Below are positions 36,051-45,645 of a stretch of 64,000 nt of DNA, piece by piece. Each line of letters opens with the position of its first letter. Positions within the stretch are counted from its first letter, which is position 1. The notes under the pieces are model-generated. The model did no database searches and had not been told where the DNA came from. It was given only the letters and a program-made list of their open reading frames with translations. Source of the DNA: Candidatus Hinthialibacteria bacterium OLB16 (lineage in GTDB: Bacteria; Hinthialibacterota; Hinthialibacteria; OLB16); assembly GCA_001567115.1 (NCBI GenBank), contig LMZT01000003.1:1-64000 (forward strand). Direction: 5' to 3'. A program made the translations under genes and the position numbers.

Positions 36051-37217
36051 TTACCAGACTGCGGCAAGCCGCAGGGTCACTGTGGTTCCCTGCCCCAGCC
36101 CCGGGCTGGTGATCTCGATGGTTCCATTCATTCTTTCCATCATCGAACGGGAGATCGACAGGCCCAGGCCGGTGCCGCCATGCTTTCGGGTGGTGGACGA
36201 GTCGATCTGCCGGAATGGTTCAAACACCAGCTTGATTTTCTCCGGATCGATCCCATGGCCGGTATCGATGACCCGGATCTCAGCACGATCATCGGCAACT
36301 CCGGCCCGTTGAACCACCACACGGATGGAACCTGAATCGGTGAATTTGATGGCATTGTCGAGAACATTGATCAGGACCTGTTTGAATTCCTCATAGTCAA
36401 CCAGGACCGCCAGTTCGAAGTCCTCCATTTCGATCGCAAAATCCAGCCCCATTTTTTTGATTTCCGGGTGGATGCGGGCCTGCACCTCCGAAAGAACTTC
36501 TCCCAGGTTGACCGGACGAAGGTTCATTTCAAATTTGCCAGCCTGAATTTCCGCGGTTCGCAGGATGTTGTTGATCGAATCCAGCAGGTGTGTGGCGCTT
36601 TCACGGATATTGGAAAAAAAGGCTTTTTCCTCCTCTTCCGATTCCGCCAGGCCATTCTCGAGCAGCTCCACGAAACCGAGGATGTTTGTGAGTGGTGTGC
36701 GCAGCTCATGGGAGGTATTGGCGAGGAAATCTGTTTTGACACGGTTGGCTTCTTCAAGCGCTTTGTGTGCAATCGCAAAGCTGCGGTTAAGGTTTTCAAG
36801 GTCTTTGAGGCGGATCACCCGTTCGGTGACATCATGGATCAGGATGCACACCGCCGCCACTTCCCCCTCGATGTCGAACAGCGGGCGGAATTCGGTATCC
36901 TGGATCATGGAACGGATCCGGCTCTGATTGGGGACCTGGCTGAAATTGAGGAACTGTTCGGCTACTTCCGATGAAAAGATAAACTTTTTCCCCTGCTCAA
37001 AAACCCGCGCAATGACAGGAAGCATCTCACGTTCACGGTGTTCCGGCAAAAATTGGGATATCTCTTTCCCCTGGACCTGGATTCTCAGAAGGCCTGTATT
37101 TTTTTCCATCCAGAAGTTCCAGTCGATGATCCGGAAATCCCGGTCGACAGCCATCACGCCGAAAGGGAGATCGCGAATGATCTGGTGATTCAGGAGATGA
37201 ACTGGATTTATTTCCAT
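36051..37217 (-). CDS. Soluble PAS-sensor histidine kinase
   Basis: 388 aa. No membrane helix. Residues about 15-130 look like a PAS domain (GVMAVDRDFRIIDWNFWMEKNTGL, IHDVTERVIRLKDLE). HisKA has the phospho-His in ANTSHELRTPLTNILGFVE. HATPase has N-box LINVLDNAIKFTDSG, G1 IDTGHGIDPEKI and G2 GGTGLGLSISRSM. A cytoplasmic two-component sensor. No response regulator is adjacent, so its partner is elsewhere. Confidence 0.93.
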   Translation of the reverse strand: MEINPVHLLNHQIIRDLPFGVMAVDRDFRIIDWNFWMEKNTGLLRIQVQGKEISQFLPEHREREMLPVIARVFEQGKKFIFSSEVAEQFLNFSQVPNQSRIRSMIQDTEFRPLFDIEGEVAAVCILIHDVTERVIRLKDLENLNRSFAIAHKALEEANRVKTDFLANTSHELRTPLTNILGFVELLENGLAESEEEEKAFFSNIRESATHLLDSINNILRTAEIQAGKFEMNLRPVNLGEVLSEVQARIHPEIKKMGLDFAIEMEDFELAVLVDYEEFKQVLINVLDNAIKFTDSGSIRVVVQRAGVADDRAEIRVIDTGHGIDPEKIKLVFEPFRQIDSSTTRKHGGTGLGLSISRSMMERMNGTIEITSPGLGQGTTVTLRLAAVW

Positions 37218-37286
37218 GCAGAACCTCGATGCGAGTGATGCGCGGAGTCCTGGAGCTGAGCCAGCACCAGAAAAAACGCCTTGGGT

Positions 37287-37316
37287 AAAGTAACACTACT
37301 TTGCAGTTGCTTTCAA
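37287..37316 (-). promoter_or_regulatory. Candidate promoter for the histidine kinase
   Basis: On the minus strand TTGAAA (37316-37311) and TACTTT (37292-37287) are 18 bp apart, about 70 nt upstream of the kinase ATG, in the region divergent with the MFS gene. Confidence 0.3.
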
Positions 37317-37375
37317 CTTTATTCACCAATTTTTCCTGATGAAAAACCTCTGGAAATCATTCATGATCCCACATT

Positions 37376-38662
37376 ATGAAAAGCAAGCGAGAAATATTTG
37401 GCTGGGCCATGTTCGATTTTGCCAATTCGGCCTATACCACGAATGTGGTGACTGTCATTTTCTGCAACTATTTCACCCAGGGAGTTGTCCCGGATGGAAG
37501 CAGCGCCAACACTTACTGGGGATTTGGAAACACGCTCTCCAATCTGCTGATCATCCTGACCGCTCCGATCATCGGGGCCATTGCGGATTTCTCGAGCTGC
37601 CGAAAGAGGTTTCTTGTCATCAGCTGCCTGCTGTGTGTCGTCACAACCGCCGGGCTGTTCTTTGCGGTGCCTGGCGCAGTGAAGCTGGCTCTGCTCTTTT
37701 TCGTGGTGTCCAACTACTTTTTCCTTGTCAGTGAGGCGCTGTGTTCGAGTTTCCTGCCGGATCTGGCCGAACCTCACGAAGTCGGCCGAATCAGTGGATT
37801 TGGCTGGAGCCTGGGTTATCTCGGAGGATTGCTCGGCCTGGTTCTCTGTTTCCCGTTGATTTCGAAAGGCGGTTTCGGGGCGGATAACAGCTGGAATCTG
37901 CGCTTGACCAATCTGGTCACTGCCGGACTTTTTCTTGTCGCTGCAACTCCCACCTTCCTGTTTCTGAAGGAGCATGCCCATGGGAGGGTTCTTCCACCTG
38001 GAAAAACCTATGTCGGCATTGGTTTCGAAAGAGTCAAGGAAACCCTTTCGAACCTGCGCCAGCTGGCCGATCTCTCTCTTTTTCTGGTTGTTTTCTTTCT
38101 GACCTCGGTCGCATTGATGACGGTTTTTTCATTCAGCTCGATCTATGCCGCTCAGGAAATGGGGTTCCAGACTTCGGATCTGTTGATGCTGTTCATTTGC
38201 CTGCAGCTGAGCGCTGCTCTGGGTGCCTTTGCTTTTGGATTCCTGCAGGACCGTATCGGGCTAAAAATCAACTTCCAGGCGCTCCTGATTGCCTGGGGGA
38301 TTCTCCTGATTGCAGTGTATGCGACTCACTCGGTGAAGATATTCTGGGTTCTGGTGCTGGTTCTGGGAACTCTGCTCGGATCGGTGCAATCGGCGGCACG
38401 CGGCATTACCGCCATGTTCGCGCCACCCTCCAAGAGTGCGGAGATATTCGGCTTCTGGTCTTTGACCTACAAGCTGGGAGGAATGATCGGACCATTGCTG
38501 TATGGCGCCATTGCCGATTCGCGCGGCCACCGCATCGCAATGCTGTGTGTGTCGCTGTTTTTCTTTGCCGCTTTTGTGGTCAATCTTCCGGTTGACATCC
38601 AGCGCGGCAGGCAGGCCGGCATGGATTTCGAAAAGTCTCTGTCTAAATCATCCCCCAGCTGA
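37376..38662 (+). CDS. MFS transporter, UMF1/Atg22-like
   Basis: 428 aa and about 12 membrane helices. The N-terminus IFGWAMFDFANSAYTTNVVTVIF is the diagnostic start of the UMF1 family (bacterial relatives of yeast Atg22). Other marks are GFGNTLSNLLIILTAPIIGAIAD, the loop DRxG-like QDRIGLK and the second-half PPSKSAEIFGFWSL. Substrate unknown; Atg22 exports amino acids from the vacuole. No ribosome site is visible, so the start could be later. It overlaps the convergent cNMP gene by 20 nt. Confidence 0.9.
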   Translation: MKSKREIFGWAMFDFANSAYTTNVVTVIFCNYFTQGVVPDGSSANTYWGFGNTLSNLLIILTAPIIGAIADFSSCRKRFLVISCLLCVVTTAGLFFAVPGAVKLALLFFVVSNYFFLVSEALCSSFLPDLAEPHEVGRISGFGWSLGYLGGLLGLVLCFPLISKGGFGADNSWNLRLTNLVTAGLFLVAATPTFLFLKEHAHGRVLPPGKTYVGIGFERVKETLSNLRQLADLSLFLVVFFLTSVALMTVFSFSSIYAAQEMGFQTSDLLMLFICLQLSAALGAFAFGFLQDRIGLKINFQALLIAWGILLIAVYATHSVKIFWVLVLVLGTLLGSVQSAARGITAMFAPPSKSAEIFGFWSLTYKLGGMIGPLLYGAIADSRGHRIAMLCVSLFFFAAFVVNLPVDIQRGRQAGMDFEKSLSKSSPS

Positions 38663-39110
38663 CATTGTCGAGGATCCTCTGGTTGGCTGAACGGACTCTT
38701 TGGCTGACCAGGCGGACCATATTCCGCATAATTGTGAAACCCAGGTCGTGGTCCGATTCCATCAGCCCATCCAGGTCCGCTTTCTCGATCACCAGGAACT
38801 CACAGTCGGTCAGGCAGCGCGCAGTTGCGGAGCGCGGGGATTCATCCACCACCGCCAATTCTCCAAAAACATCACCCTTTCTGAGGGTCACCAGTGGCAT
38901 CGCATCTTCTTCGCTGGCAAGCTCGAGGGTGATGGAAACCTCCCCTTTGAGGATGATGAACAGTTCCGATCCCTCAGTATGCTCGATAAAGACAACATCA
39001 TCCTCATGACAGGTCCGTGAAGTGCAGATCAGGGATGCCTGCGCCAGGGCTTTCTCATCGAGGCCAGCGAAGATGGAAACATTTTTCAGAATCTCCGTGT
39101 AATTGATCAT
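38643..39110 (-). CDS. Cyclic-nucleotide-binding (cNMP) domain protein, no DNA-binding domain
   Basis: 155 aa with GGGGAGGGAGC upstream of the start. One cNMP domain: helix ILKNVSIFAGLDEKALAQAS, DVVFIEHTEGSELFIILKGEV, and phosphate-binding cassette DVFGELAVVDESPRSATARC with the conserved Glu and Arg, so cAMP-like binding is possible. After the domain there is only a short helical end and no helix-turn-helix, unlike Crp/Fnr. It may act as a regulatory subunit or membrane-recruited sensor. Its mode of action is not known. Confidence 0.9.
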   Translation of the reverse strand: MINYTEILKNVSIFAGLDEKALAQASLICTSRTCHEDDVVFIEHTEGSELFIILKGEVSITLELASEEDAMPLVTLRKGDVFGELAVVDESPRSATARCLTDCEFLVIEKADLDGLMESDHDLGFTIMRNMVRLVSQRVRSANQRILDNVSWGMI

Positions 39111-39129
39111 GGCAGCTCCCTCCCCTTTC

Positions 39130-39921
39130 TCATGGTTTGACTTCCGGAGCAGCCGATGGGGCTGCCGGTGCCGACGGGCTGGCTCCCTGGGCCGGTGGCG
39201 CGGAGGGCTGCTTTGACTGAACCTTCGACTTGAGCGACATCCCCCAGGCTTCTGTTTCGGGAACGGTCTGATCGCGATAGGTCAGCGCCTCTCCGCGATC
39301 ATCCTCTTCCCAGTACACCACAACCGCCACATCCTGAAGCCCCTGTCCATTGCCCAGGTTCTGCATAACTCCATTATAACCCGGAACGACCCTCGCCGCC
39401 TGGTCAAGCCCCATATCCACATGGTATCCATCGAACACCGCCACCAGTGTTCCTCTTGAGTTGCCATAACGGATCGGCACATTGCGCGGGAGGTCTTCCA
39501 GCAGAGTGAAAGAGGTCGGCTTGACACGCTCCCTGCCGAAGAATTCATATCCCCTTCCTCCGACTATCTCTACAAAGACTTTCCTTCTCCCTGCGCCAGG
39601 ATAAGGATCCGGAGCTGGTGCGGGACCTGGTCCAGGCCCGGAGGGTCCGCCGCTGTATCGGCGCTCCCCGACTTTGACCTCACGCCACCAGTAATCGCTC
39701 AGGATATATTCGCCATCATTGGCCTGAGTAAAGTGATAATTCCCTGGCTCCCGGACCATGCGCAGTTCGGTAATTGGAATCGGACGATTGGTGGGGCGGA
39801 TCCTTTCTGAAGAAAAAAACTGGTCCGCACAGACCGGCAGACAGGAACACACCAGAAGCACCAGCAGCAGCAATCCCTGCATTTCCCATCGCGGGCAATG
39901 ATAACCACTGAGCAGTTTCAT
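39130..39921 (-). CDS. Exported uncharacterised protein with Pro-rich spacer
   Basis: I start at ATG 39921 (GGAGGAGG before it), giving a signal peptide QGLLLLVLLVCSCLPVCA-D. The body has two halves separated by a Gly/Pro linker (GPSGPGPGPAPAPDPYPG), each with FFxxERIRP/FFGRERVKPT-like phrases (QFFSSERIRPTNRPIPITEL and FFGRERVKPTSFTLLEDLP). That suggests a duplicated small beta domain. The tail is Ala/Pro/Ser-rich. No family recognised. Next to two other low-complexity exported proteins, it may be a cell-envelope component. Confidence 0.6.
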   Translation of the reverse strand: MKLLSGYHCPRWEMQGLLLLVLLVCSCLPVCADQFFSSERIRPTNRPIPITELRMVREPGNYHFTQANDGEYILSDYWWREVKVGERRYSGGPSGPGPGPAPAPDPYPGAGRRKVFVEIVGGRGYEFFGRERVKPTSFTLLEDLPRNVPIRYGNSRGTLVAVFDGYHVDMGLDQAARVVPGYNGVMQNLGNGQGLQDVAVVVYWEEDDRGEALTYRDQTVPETEAWGMSLKSKVQSKQPSAPPAQGASPSAPAAPSAAPEVKP

Positions 39922-40055
39922 GGGAGCACATCCTCCTCCTTGACCGCTTTCCCGCCTGGTGATCCCGCATGGGAAATAAACCTTCGCTTGAAAGAAAGGG
40001 TCTGGTAACATGTTCGCTCGAACCTTCATTCCGGTCAAGAAAGGAATCTGATTCC

Positions 40056-40826
40056 ATGCAGAACAATATCAAGATCGGCATTGTGACCTATAACATCGCC
40101 AAGGATTGGACCCTCGATGATATTTTCAGGAACCTCCCGGAAGCGGGTTTCCAGGGAGTCGAGTTGCGGACCACTCATGCCCATGGGGTGGAGGTGGCCC
40201 TGAGCCGGGAACAGCGAGAGAATGTCCGGAAGCGGTTTGCGGACTCCCCGATCGAACTGGTCCAGCTGGGGAGCGCCTATGAGTTTCATTCCCCCTCGCC
40301 GGAAGAGCTCCAGATGAACATCCAGGGAGCCAGGGAGTATGCTCAACTCGCTCATGATGTCGGGGCCAAAGGGATCAAGGTCCGTCCGAATTCTCTTCCC
40401 CAGGGGATTCCGGAAGAGGCTGTGCTCGAACAGATCGGCCACTCCCTGCGCGAGGTTGGAAAAACAGCCGAGGGTCTCGGAGTCGAGGTCCGGCTCGAAG
40501 TTCATGGCAAGGAGACCTGCCGCCTCCCGCGAATCCGGAAGATCATGGATTATGCCGATCATCCCAGTGTTGTTGTGAACTGGAACTCCAACAAGGAAGA
40601 CCTGATGGATGGAGGATTCGATGCCGGATTCGACCTGGTCAAAGACAGAATCCGGCATGTCCACATCAATGAGCTGCACAATGAAGAGTATCCCTGGCGC
40701 CGGCTCTTCGAGCGGCTTCAGGAAATCGGCTATAACGGCTATTGCTGCGCTGAAATCCCCGGCAGCCCGGAGCCTGCCAGGTTGTTGAAATACTACCGTG
40801 CTCTTTTCCTGGCATACCAGGAGTAG
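40056..40826 (+). CDS. Sugar-phosphate isomerase/epimerase-like TIM barrel
   Basis: 256 aa from ATG 40056 (AAAGGAA upstream); the longer frame is not family-like. AP-endonuclease-2-type barrel: IKIGIVTYNIAKDWTLDDIFRNL, GFQGVELRTTHAHGVEVAL, RLEVHGKETCRLPRI, VVNWNSNKEDLMDGG and VHINELHNEEYPWRRLF. Metal-type Glu, His and Asp positions are conserved. Such enzymes act on xylose, inositol or hydroxypyruvate-type substrates; this one is not assigned. Cytoplasmic. Confidence 0.83.
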   Translation: MQNNIKIGIVTYNIAKDWTLDDIFRNLPEAGFQGVELRTTHAHGVEVALSREQRENVRKRFADSPIELVQLGSAYEFHSPSPEELQMNIQGAREYAQLAHDVGAKGIKVRPNSLPQGIPEEAVLEQIGHSLREVGKTAEGLGVEVRLEVHGKETCRLPRIRKIMDYADHPSVVVNWNSNKEDLMDGGFDAGFDLVKDRIRHVHINELHNEEYPWRRLFERLQEIGYNGYCCAEIPGSPEPARLLKYYRALFLAYQE

Positions 40827-40864
40827 GCCCCGAAAACCTGATTTCAAAAAACCCGAACCGGATT

Positions 40865-42562
40865 TTACCTGGGAGGTGCCGGGAACTGGGGCTGGCCATT
40901 CATCATCGGGACCATCATGGTCTGATTGCCCGATTGCGAGTAACCGCCCATAGGCATCTGGGGTTGCTGCTGTTGCTGCTGCTGGCGGCCGCCGCCGAAC
41001 AGGCGCGAGAGGAAACCACCGCCGGATCCTGAAGGCTGCTGTTGCTGCATCTGAGGTTGAGCCTGCATCGGCATGCCCTGCTGGATATAGTTCTGCTGAT
41101 AGGGTTGGGCTGCGCCCTGAGCCTGGCCATATCCCTGAGGAACCATCTGCTGCTGCCCGGCATAAGGGGCGGAATAAGCCTGCATCTGTTGGCCCTGCAC
41201 CGGATAACCACCCTGCTGCTGCTGGGGTGCAGCCCCGTATGCCGAAGGTTGCTGCTGATAGTATCCCTGGGGCGCCGAGGGTTGCACTGCGCCCTGAGCC
41301 TGGCCATATCCCTGGGGAACCATCTGCATCTGCTGCTGTTGCTGTTGCCCCCCTGAATACTGGGGCGCATTCCCCGATGGGGCGACCGCCTGCCCGCTCA
41401 TCAGCTGGTTCACATTTCCCGCGACCATGTCAGTGATATCCACCCATGTGGTTCCTTTTGGGACCTTCATTCGAAGGGCCTGGGCATCCAGCCCCTTGTT
41501 GGGCTGGACAGTGGTCACCGCCATGGCCAGAAGAGCGGTCCCATTTGGCAGAAAGCTTTCCATGCGCCGTTGGATGAGGTCATCCTTTCCGATCCAGTTG
41601 CGGATATGCCCGATGGTTTGCGCCAGCTGCTGGCGCACAGTCGCCTGGATATCCGGCGGGTAACGCCGGCATTGGGTATCGATGACTTCCGGGGTGTAAC
41701 GGGTTTCCAGAACCCAGCAGTCATGCCCTTCGATGACCTCTGATCCGAGGATTTGAGTATTCCGGGCGAAGGGCTGGAGCAGGGTTTCATCGGTGGCTGT
41801 GCCGGCAAACCCATACTGGAAGGATTCCATCGAGCGTGCCATCGCCTGGCGCTCGATGCGGCTGGCATCCATCTTAAGGTACTGAATCGGCTGGTTGGGG
41901 AGTTTGGCAACCTGCCAGAGGGTATCCCGTGCGCGATAAACATCGTATTCGACCTCCCCACCCTGGGGCATCTGCTGGTTGGGGGCAATCACGGTAATCA
42001 TTTTGGCGCGCATGTAATTGGGAGGAATGATCCGTGCAATGGTCCGTGTTTCCGTGCTCTGGCCATTGGCAAAAGCGCGCTGGGAATACCCGATCTCGAG
42101 ATCCCGCCAGCGCGACTGCATCTCTGCATTGGCCCGGATGATGTCATAGGCGGTGGGCATCTGCCCGGATGGGAGTGCATTCGGTGTAAAGCTGGACACG
42201 GCGGGCTGCGATGGCGGAGGGGGAACGAAGCTTCCCGGAGCCGATGGGGCTGCTGCGGATCCGTCTTCAGCCGGCCATGCGCCGCCTCCTCCTGCCACCG
42301 GGACTTCCTGAGGCGGCAGTTCCGGTGCCGGCTGGCCTGGAACAGCCGGTGCCACTGGCCCGCTGTTGGGGTCAGCAACCACCTCGCGGATATCCGACTT
42401 GTTCATAATGCGCTGCCCGAAGGGGCCTTCAATCGTGACAGTCGTCCCGGTCTCGGCAATCACCTTTCCTTCGAGGACATCCCCGTAAATCAGGACAATC
42501 CGGTCGGCCAGGGCGGGTGGCAGCGAAACCATCATCACCAGCACAGCTAAAAATGGACGCAT
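40865..42562 (-). CDS. Exported protein, LolA-like N-terminal half and Gln-rich C-terminal half
   Basis: 565 aa from ATG 42562 (GAGGT 11 nt upstream), signal peptide FLAVLVMMVSLPPALA-D. The first part has a small IxxGDVLEGKVI domain and then a Pro-rich linker. The central 250 residues look like an outer-membrane lipoprotein carrier (LolA-like: AYDIIRANAEMQSRWRDLEIGY, YRARDTLWQVAKLP, VWVDITDM-type end). The last 170 residues are Gln/Tyr/Gly-rich with repeats of VPQGYGQAQGA and QQQQQ. Low complexity is like prion-type or adhesive sequences. Function unknown; the core suggests lipoprotein- or membrane-related binding. Confidence 0.7.
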   Translation of the reverse strand: MRPFLAVLVMMVSLPPALADRIVLIYGDVLEGKVIAETGTTVTIEGPFGQRIMNKSDIREVVADPNSGPVAPAVPGQPAPELPPQEVPVAGGGGAWPAEDGSAAAPSAPGSFVPPPPSQPAVSSFTPNALPSGQMPTAYDIIRANAEMQSRWRDLEIGYSQRAFANGQSTETRTIARIIPPNYMRAKMITVIAPNQQMPQGGEVEYDVYRARDTLWQVAKLPNQPIQYLKMDASRIERQAMARSMESFQYGFAGTATDETLLQPFARNTQILGSEVIEGHDCWVLETRYTPEVIDTQCRRYPPDIQATVRQQLAQTIGHIRNWIGKDDLIQRRMESFLPNGTALLAMAVTTVQPNKGLDAQALRMKVPKGTTWVDITDMVAGNVNQLMSGQAVAPSGNAPQYSGGQQQQQQMQMVPQGYGQAQGAVQPSAPQGYYQQQPSAYGAAPQQQQGGYPVQGQQMQAYSAPYAGQQQMVPQGYGQAQGAAQPYQQNYIQQGMPMQAQPQMQQQQPSGSGGGFLSRLFGGGRQQQQQQQPQMPMGGYSQSGNQTMMVPMMNGQPQFPAPPR

Positions 42563-42621
42563 AAACTCAATTACCTCGATTCTGTTCTTTGTCGACCGAC
42601 TGTCAGGCAAACTGAAATTCC

Positions 42622-44747
42622 TCAGTTTGAAAGCAATGACTTCGGCTGCCTGGCTTCAATCCATTCCGCCACTGTCATCGGGTGGAAATCTTCAAGTCGG
42701 GTGAAGGCGCGATTCATCGCCACCGAGCGGGCCGCAAGATCAAGCACATCCACCTTCGGGTACAGCCGGCGTGTGACCTGGACCTTCTCCTGGGCCTGGT
42801 TTTCCATGGTGATATCCAGGTGCAGCTCTCCGGGAACTGTTGTCCGTGAAAGTGCGATGCCCAGCCGTGCCGGTTCAAAGATATAAGCGGCGTTCGACAG
42901 GCGCTTCGGCTTCTCAACCTCATACACCCGCACCCCCAGTTCATCCACTGCGGATTCGATCTGGTCAAGGATCTCATCCGGAATCAGCAGGGCTTTTTCA
43001 AATGCTTCATGGATTCGATGCCGCCGGCCGGAGTACCAGCCCTCAAATCGAGCGGCTGCATGATAATGTCACGGACAATCTTTTCCATCGGGCCGGTCCC
43101 GATCAGCAGCTCCGGTGAAACTTCAATCCGGAACAGATCCGGTGTCAGCTGGATGGTTCCCAGCCGGGCACTGACCATCTGATCCTTATTGAGGCGTTTG
43201 AGGCCGCCGGTGATATCCATCGTCACATCCACCAGATAACCGGGGGGGCCTTGCGGCTGGGGAGGACGGAAGGTTGCGTAGTAGTACAAGTCAACAACCA
43301 CATTGCGCTGCACCCAGGCGGTGGATCCCTTGAAACGCTCTTCGGCGATCAATTTGTTCCCATCGGCGCGGAAACGGGTGTCAAATCCGAAAAATGACGG
43401 GTCACTCTGGTCAACAATCTCATAACTGAAGGGAGTCGAAGGTGTCGGCATGGCCTCATTGATCCATAAAAAGGCATTGGCCGGCATCAGTGTCTTCCCG
43501 AGATGGTCGGAAAACAATCCGACCGACAGCTCCAGGTTTTCATGGCGATAGATGGTTTTCGCCATCTGGATATGGGGCAGAGGGAAACCTGAACGGATCA
43601 GCCCGAAAGCATCCAGCTGATTGTTCAGAAACATTTCAAACAACCGTTGCTTGTCGGTCTGGGCTGTGGATTGTTCCTGTTCGTAGGCCATGCGGCTTTC
43701 ACACCAGAGGCGCTTCTCGTTTGTATCAGCCAGTGGCATCAGGCGGGCCATTTCAGCGGTTTCACGGTCTGCACGCCCTTTTTCACGTCCGATCACTTTG
43801 AATATCTCAGCCTCGAAATCAACCTTGACTGCATAAACCTTGAGCTGCGATGGGGGTGTCAGAATGAAAATCATTCCCGGGATGAGCGAGGTCACCTCGA
43901 GATGATCGACCATCTTGCCATCCACCAGGCAGTCAACCTCCCCGCCGACCAGGTCATTCAGCCACAGCTTGCCCTTCTGCCACACCACACAGTTTCCCTG
44001 CGGAGCCGGTGCCTTGGGTGCCGCGGCATCCACTTCAACAAACAACCGCAGGTTCAAACGCTCGCTGCCGATCGATTCGGGTTTGTCACGGCGCTCCCGG
44101 CCTTCATGGATGGTGGGGACCTGGACCCGGTTGACACCATCCCGGAAGCTGTGAAAGAAGTTCCCGGAGATTTCATAGTGAGTGGGTGAGAGGTGGATTT
44201 CGGTGGATCCATAGGCCTCGAGAATCCGCCAGTCGGTGTCGCGTGAATAACGCCAGCGCAACCGTTCACCCGACTGAATCACCAGGTCTTTCACCTGGCG
44301 CGGGGTGTATTGCCCTCCGGAAGCCTGATGTTCGACCTGGATGCTCACACTGGCCACTTCCCGCTTCTCGATCACCGGAGGTGTGGAGGTTTCCGGAACC
44401 AGCCTTTCCGAATGGATCACTTCGCGGCTCTCGACAGGCGGAGCCGGGATCGGCGTGGATGTCGGAGCCGGTTTCAACGGAAGCGGAGTTGCGGTCGGCG
44501 CCGGTTTGGGAGCGGTTGTCGGACGGGCCTCGAGTGCAGGTGGAGGCGAAAGCGGTTCAAGGACTGGAGGCTGGCGTGGCTCCTCAATTTCTCCCAGATC
44601 CGGGCCTTCGATAATTGAGCTCCCGCTGGAAGGCTTGCTCTCATCCGATTTCGGGACAAATTGAATAGAAAGGCCATCGTCTTCCGCCCTGGCTGCCGAA
44701 AATAGAGCCACGGCGAAGATAAGCGTAATTAACAGGCGAATTTTCAC
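42622..44747 (-). pseudogene. Exported uncharacterised protein with Pro-rich spacer, one frameshift
   Basis: GTG start, signal peptide LLITLIFAVALFSAARA-E. A Pro/Thr/Ala-rich stretch (residues about 45-115) precedes a globular region of about 500 residues (RYSRDTDWRILEAYG, HYEISGNFFHSFRDGVNRVQVP, FEMFLNNQLDAFGLIRSG). The frame is lost near 43007-43010 (one base missing). With it restored the text goes ESMxEAFEKALLIPDEILDQI and continues to the stop at 42622 as 708 aa. No family recognised. It may work with the next exported protein downstream (40865-42562), 59 nt away. Confidence 0.65.
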
Positions 44748-44766
44748 TGCCTTTCAATACTCCTTC

Positions 44767-44784
44767 GAGGAATTGAGATTCCTC
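44767..44784. repeat. 7-bp inverted repeat before the 44747 gene
   Basis: GAGGAAT/ATTCCTC closes a 4-nt loop. On the minus strand it sits in the 5-prime leader of the 44747 gene, right before the GAAGGAG segment, so it could hide or expose a ribosome site. No regulator known. Confidence 0.4.
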
Positions 44785-44878
44785 CCAGCCCGTTTTTATT
44801 CAATTCGAACCTTTTCCCTCTCTGCGATGATAACCCGCTTGCCCCCCAAAGGCAAAGACTATTCATAAATGTTTCAAT

Positions 44879-45499
44879 TTATTCCTTTTTTTCCACGATA
44901 GCATGGTGCCACCAGAAACGGTCCGGATACCACGAGACCCGTGACGGAAAAAACTCCGCCGTAAAAGTTTCCAGGCCCAGTTGATCGATCGCCTCGCGAA
45001 CTCCCCGATCTTTCTCCCTTAAGTCGGCAGCATAAGAGGCTACCGGAAAAAGGTCTCCAACTCCAATGAAAAAGAACTCGAGGATGTCCCGTGAATCAAT
45101 GAAATCATCAAAATCCCAGCCGGAATGAGCCTCTGGACGGGTCGCGAAAGCGGCCTGATAGGAGCGAAGCAGAAACGGCAAGGCTTCATCAAAAAGGCCC
45201 GCCACTTCATTCCAGCATTTCTCCAGCCAGAGGTCCAGCTCCCGGTCGGTATCTTCGATGAAGGCCACAGTCTGCGGATCGATGGCAGAGTGGTTTTCTT
45301 CGAGCAGCTGCCGGAAAAGAATCACCTTTCCCCTTCCCGCGAAGACCAGAAAGGCCGCTCTCCAAGGCTGATCGAAACCTGGTTCCGAACCTTCCTCTTC
45401 GATTTCGCCAGCCGCCCAGCTTAAAAAACCACAGTACCCGGCCACTGCTTCAGTGAACTGGTCTTCAATTTCTTTCAGCACTTCCGGTTTCAGGGTCAT
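44879..45499 (-). CDS. Uncharacterised acidic cytoplasmic protein
   Basis: 206 aa from ATG 45499 (the upstream frame is Arg-rich and not convincing). Mostly helical: VLKEIEDQFTEAVAGYCGFLS, FLVFAGRGKVILFRQLLEEN, ELDLWLEKCWNEVAGLFDEALPFL. The last part is Trp- and Tyr-rich (SRVSWYPDRFWWHHAIV). No signal and no membrane segment. Not recognised. Confidence 0.6.
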   Translation of the reverse strand: MTLKPEVLKEIEDQFTEAVAGYCGFLSWAAGEIEEEGSEPGFDQPWRAAFLVFAGRGKVILFRQLLEENHSAIDPQTVAFIEDTDRELDLWLEKCWNEVAGLFDEALPFLLRSYQAAFATRPEAHSGWDFDDFIDSRDILEFFFIGVGDLFPVASYAADLREKDRGVREAIDQLGLETFTAEFFPSRVSWYPDRFWWHHAIVEKKE

Positions 45500-45645
45500 G
45501 GGTTCAGTTCCAGCTCCATACACGCGGCCTCGGGCCGCCTCTCTCCCTCTCTTCACAATCGGCCCGTATCATAGGGAAATAAAATAATAGGCCATATCCG
45601 GCAAAAATGATATTTTAATCGATAGAATTCAATTACATTCCAGAA

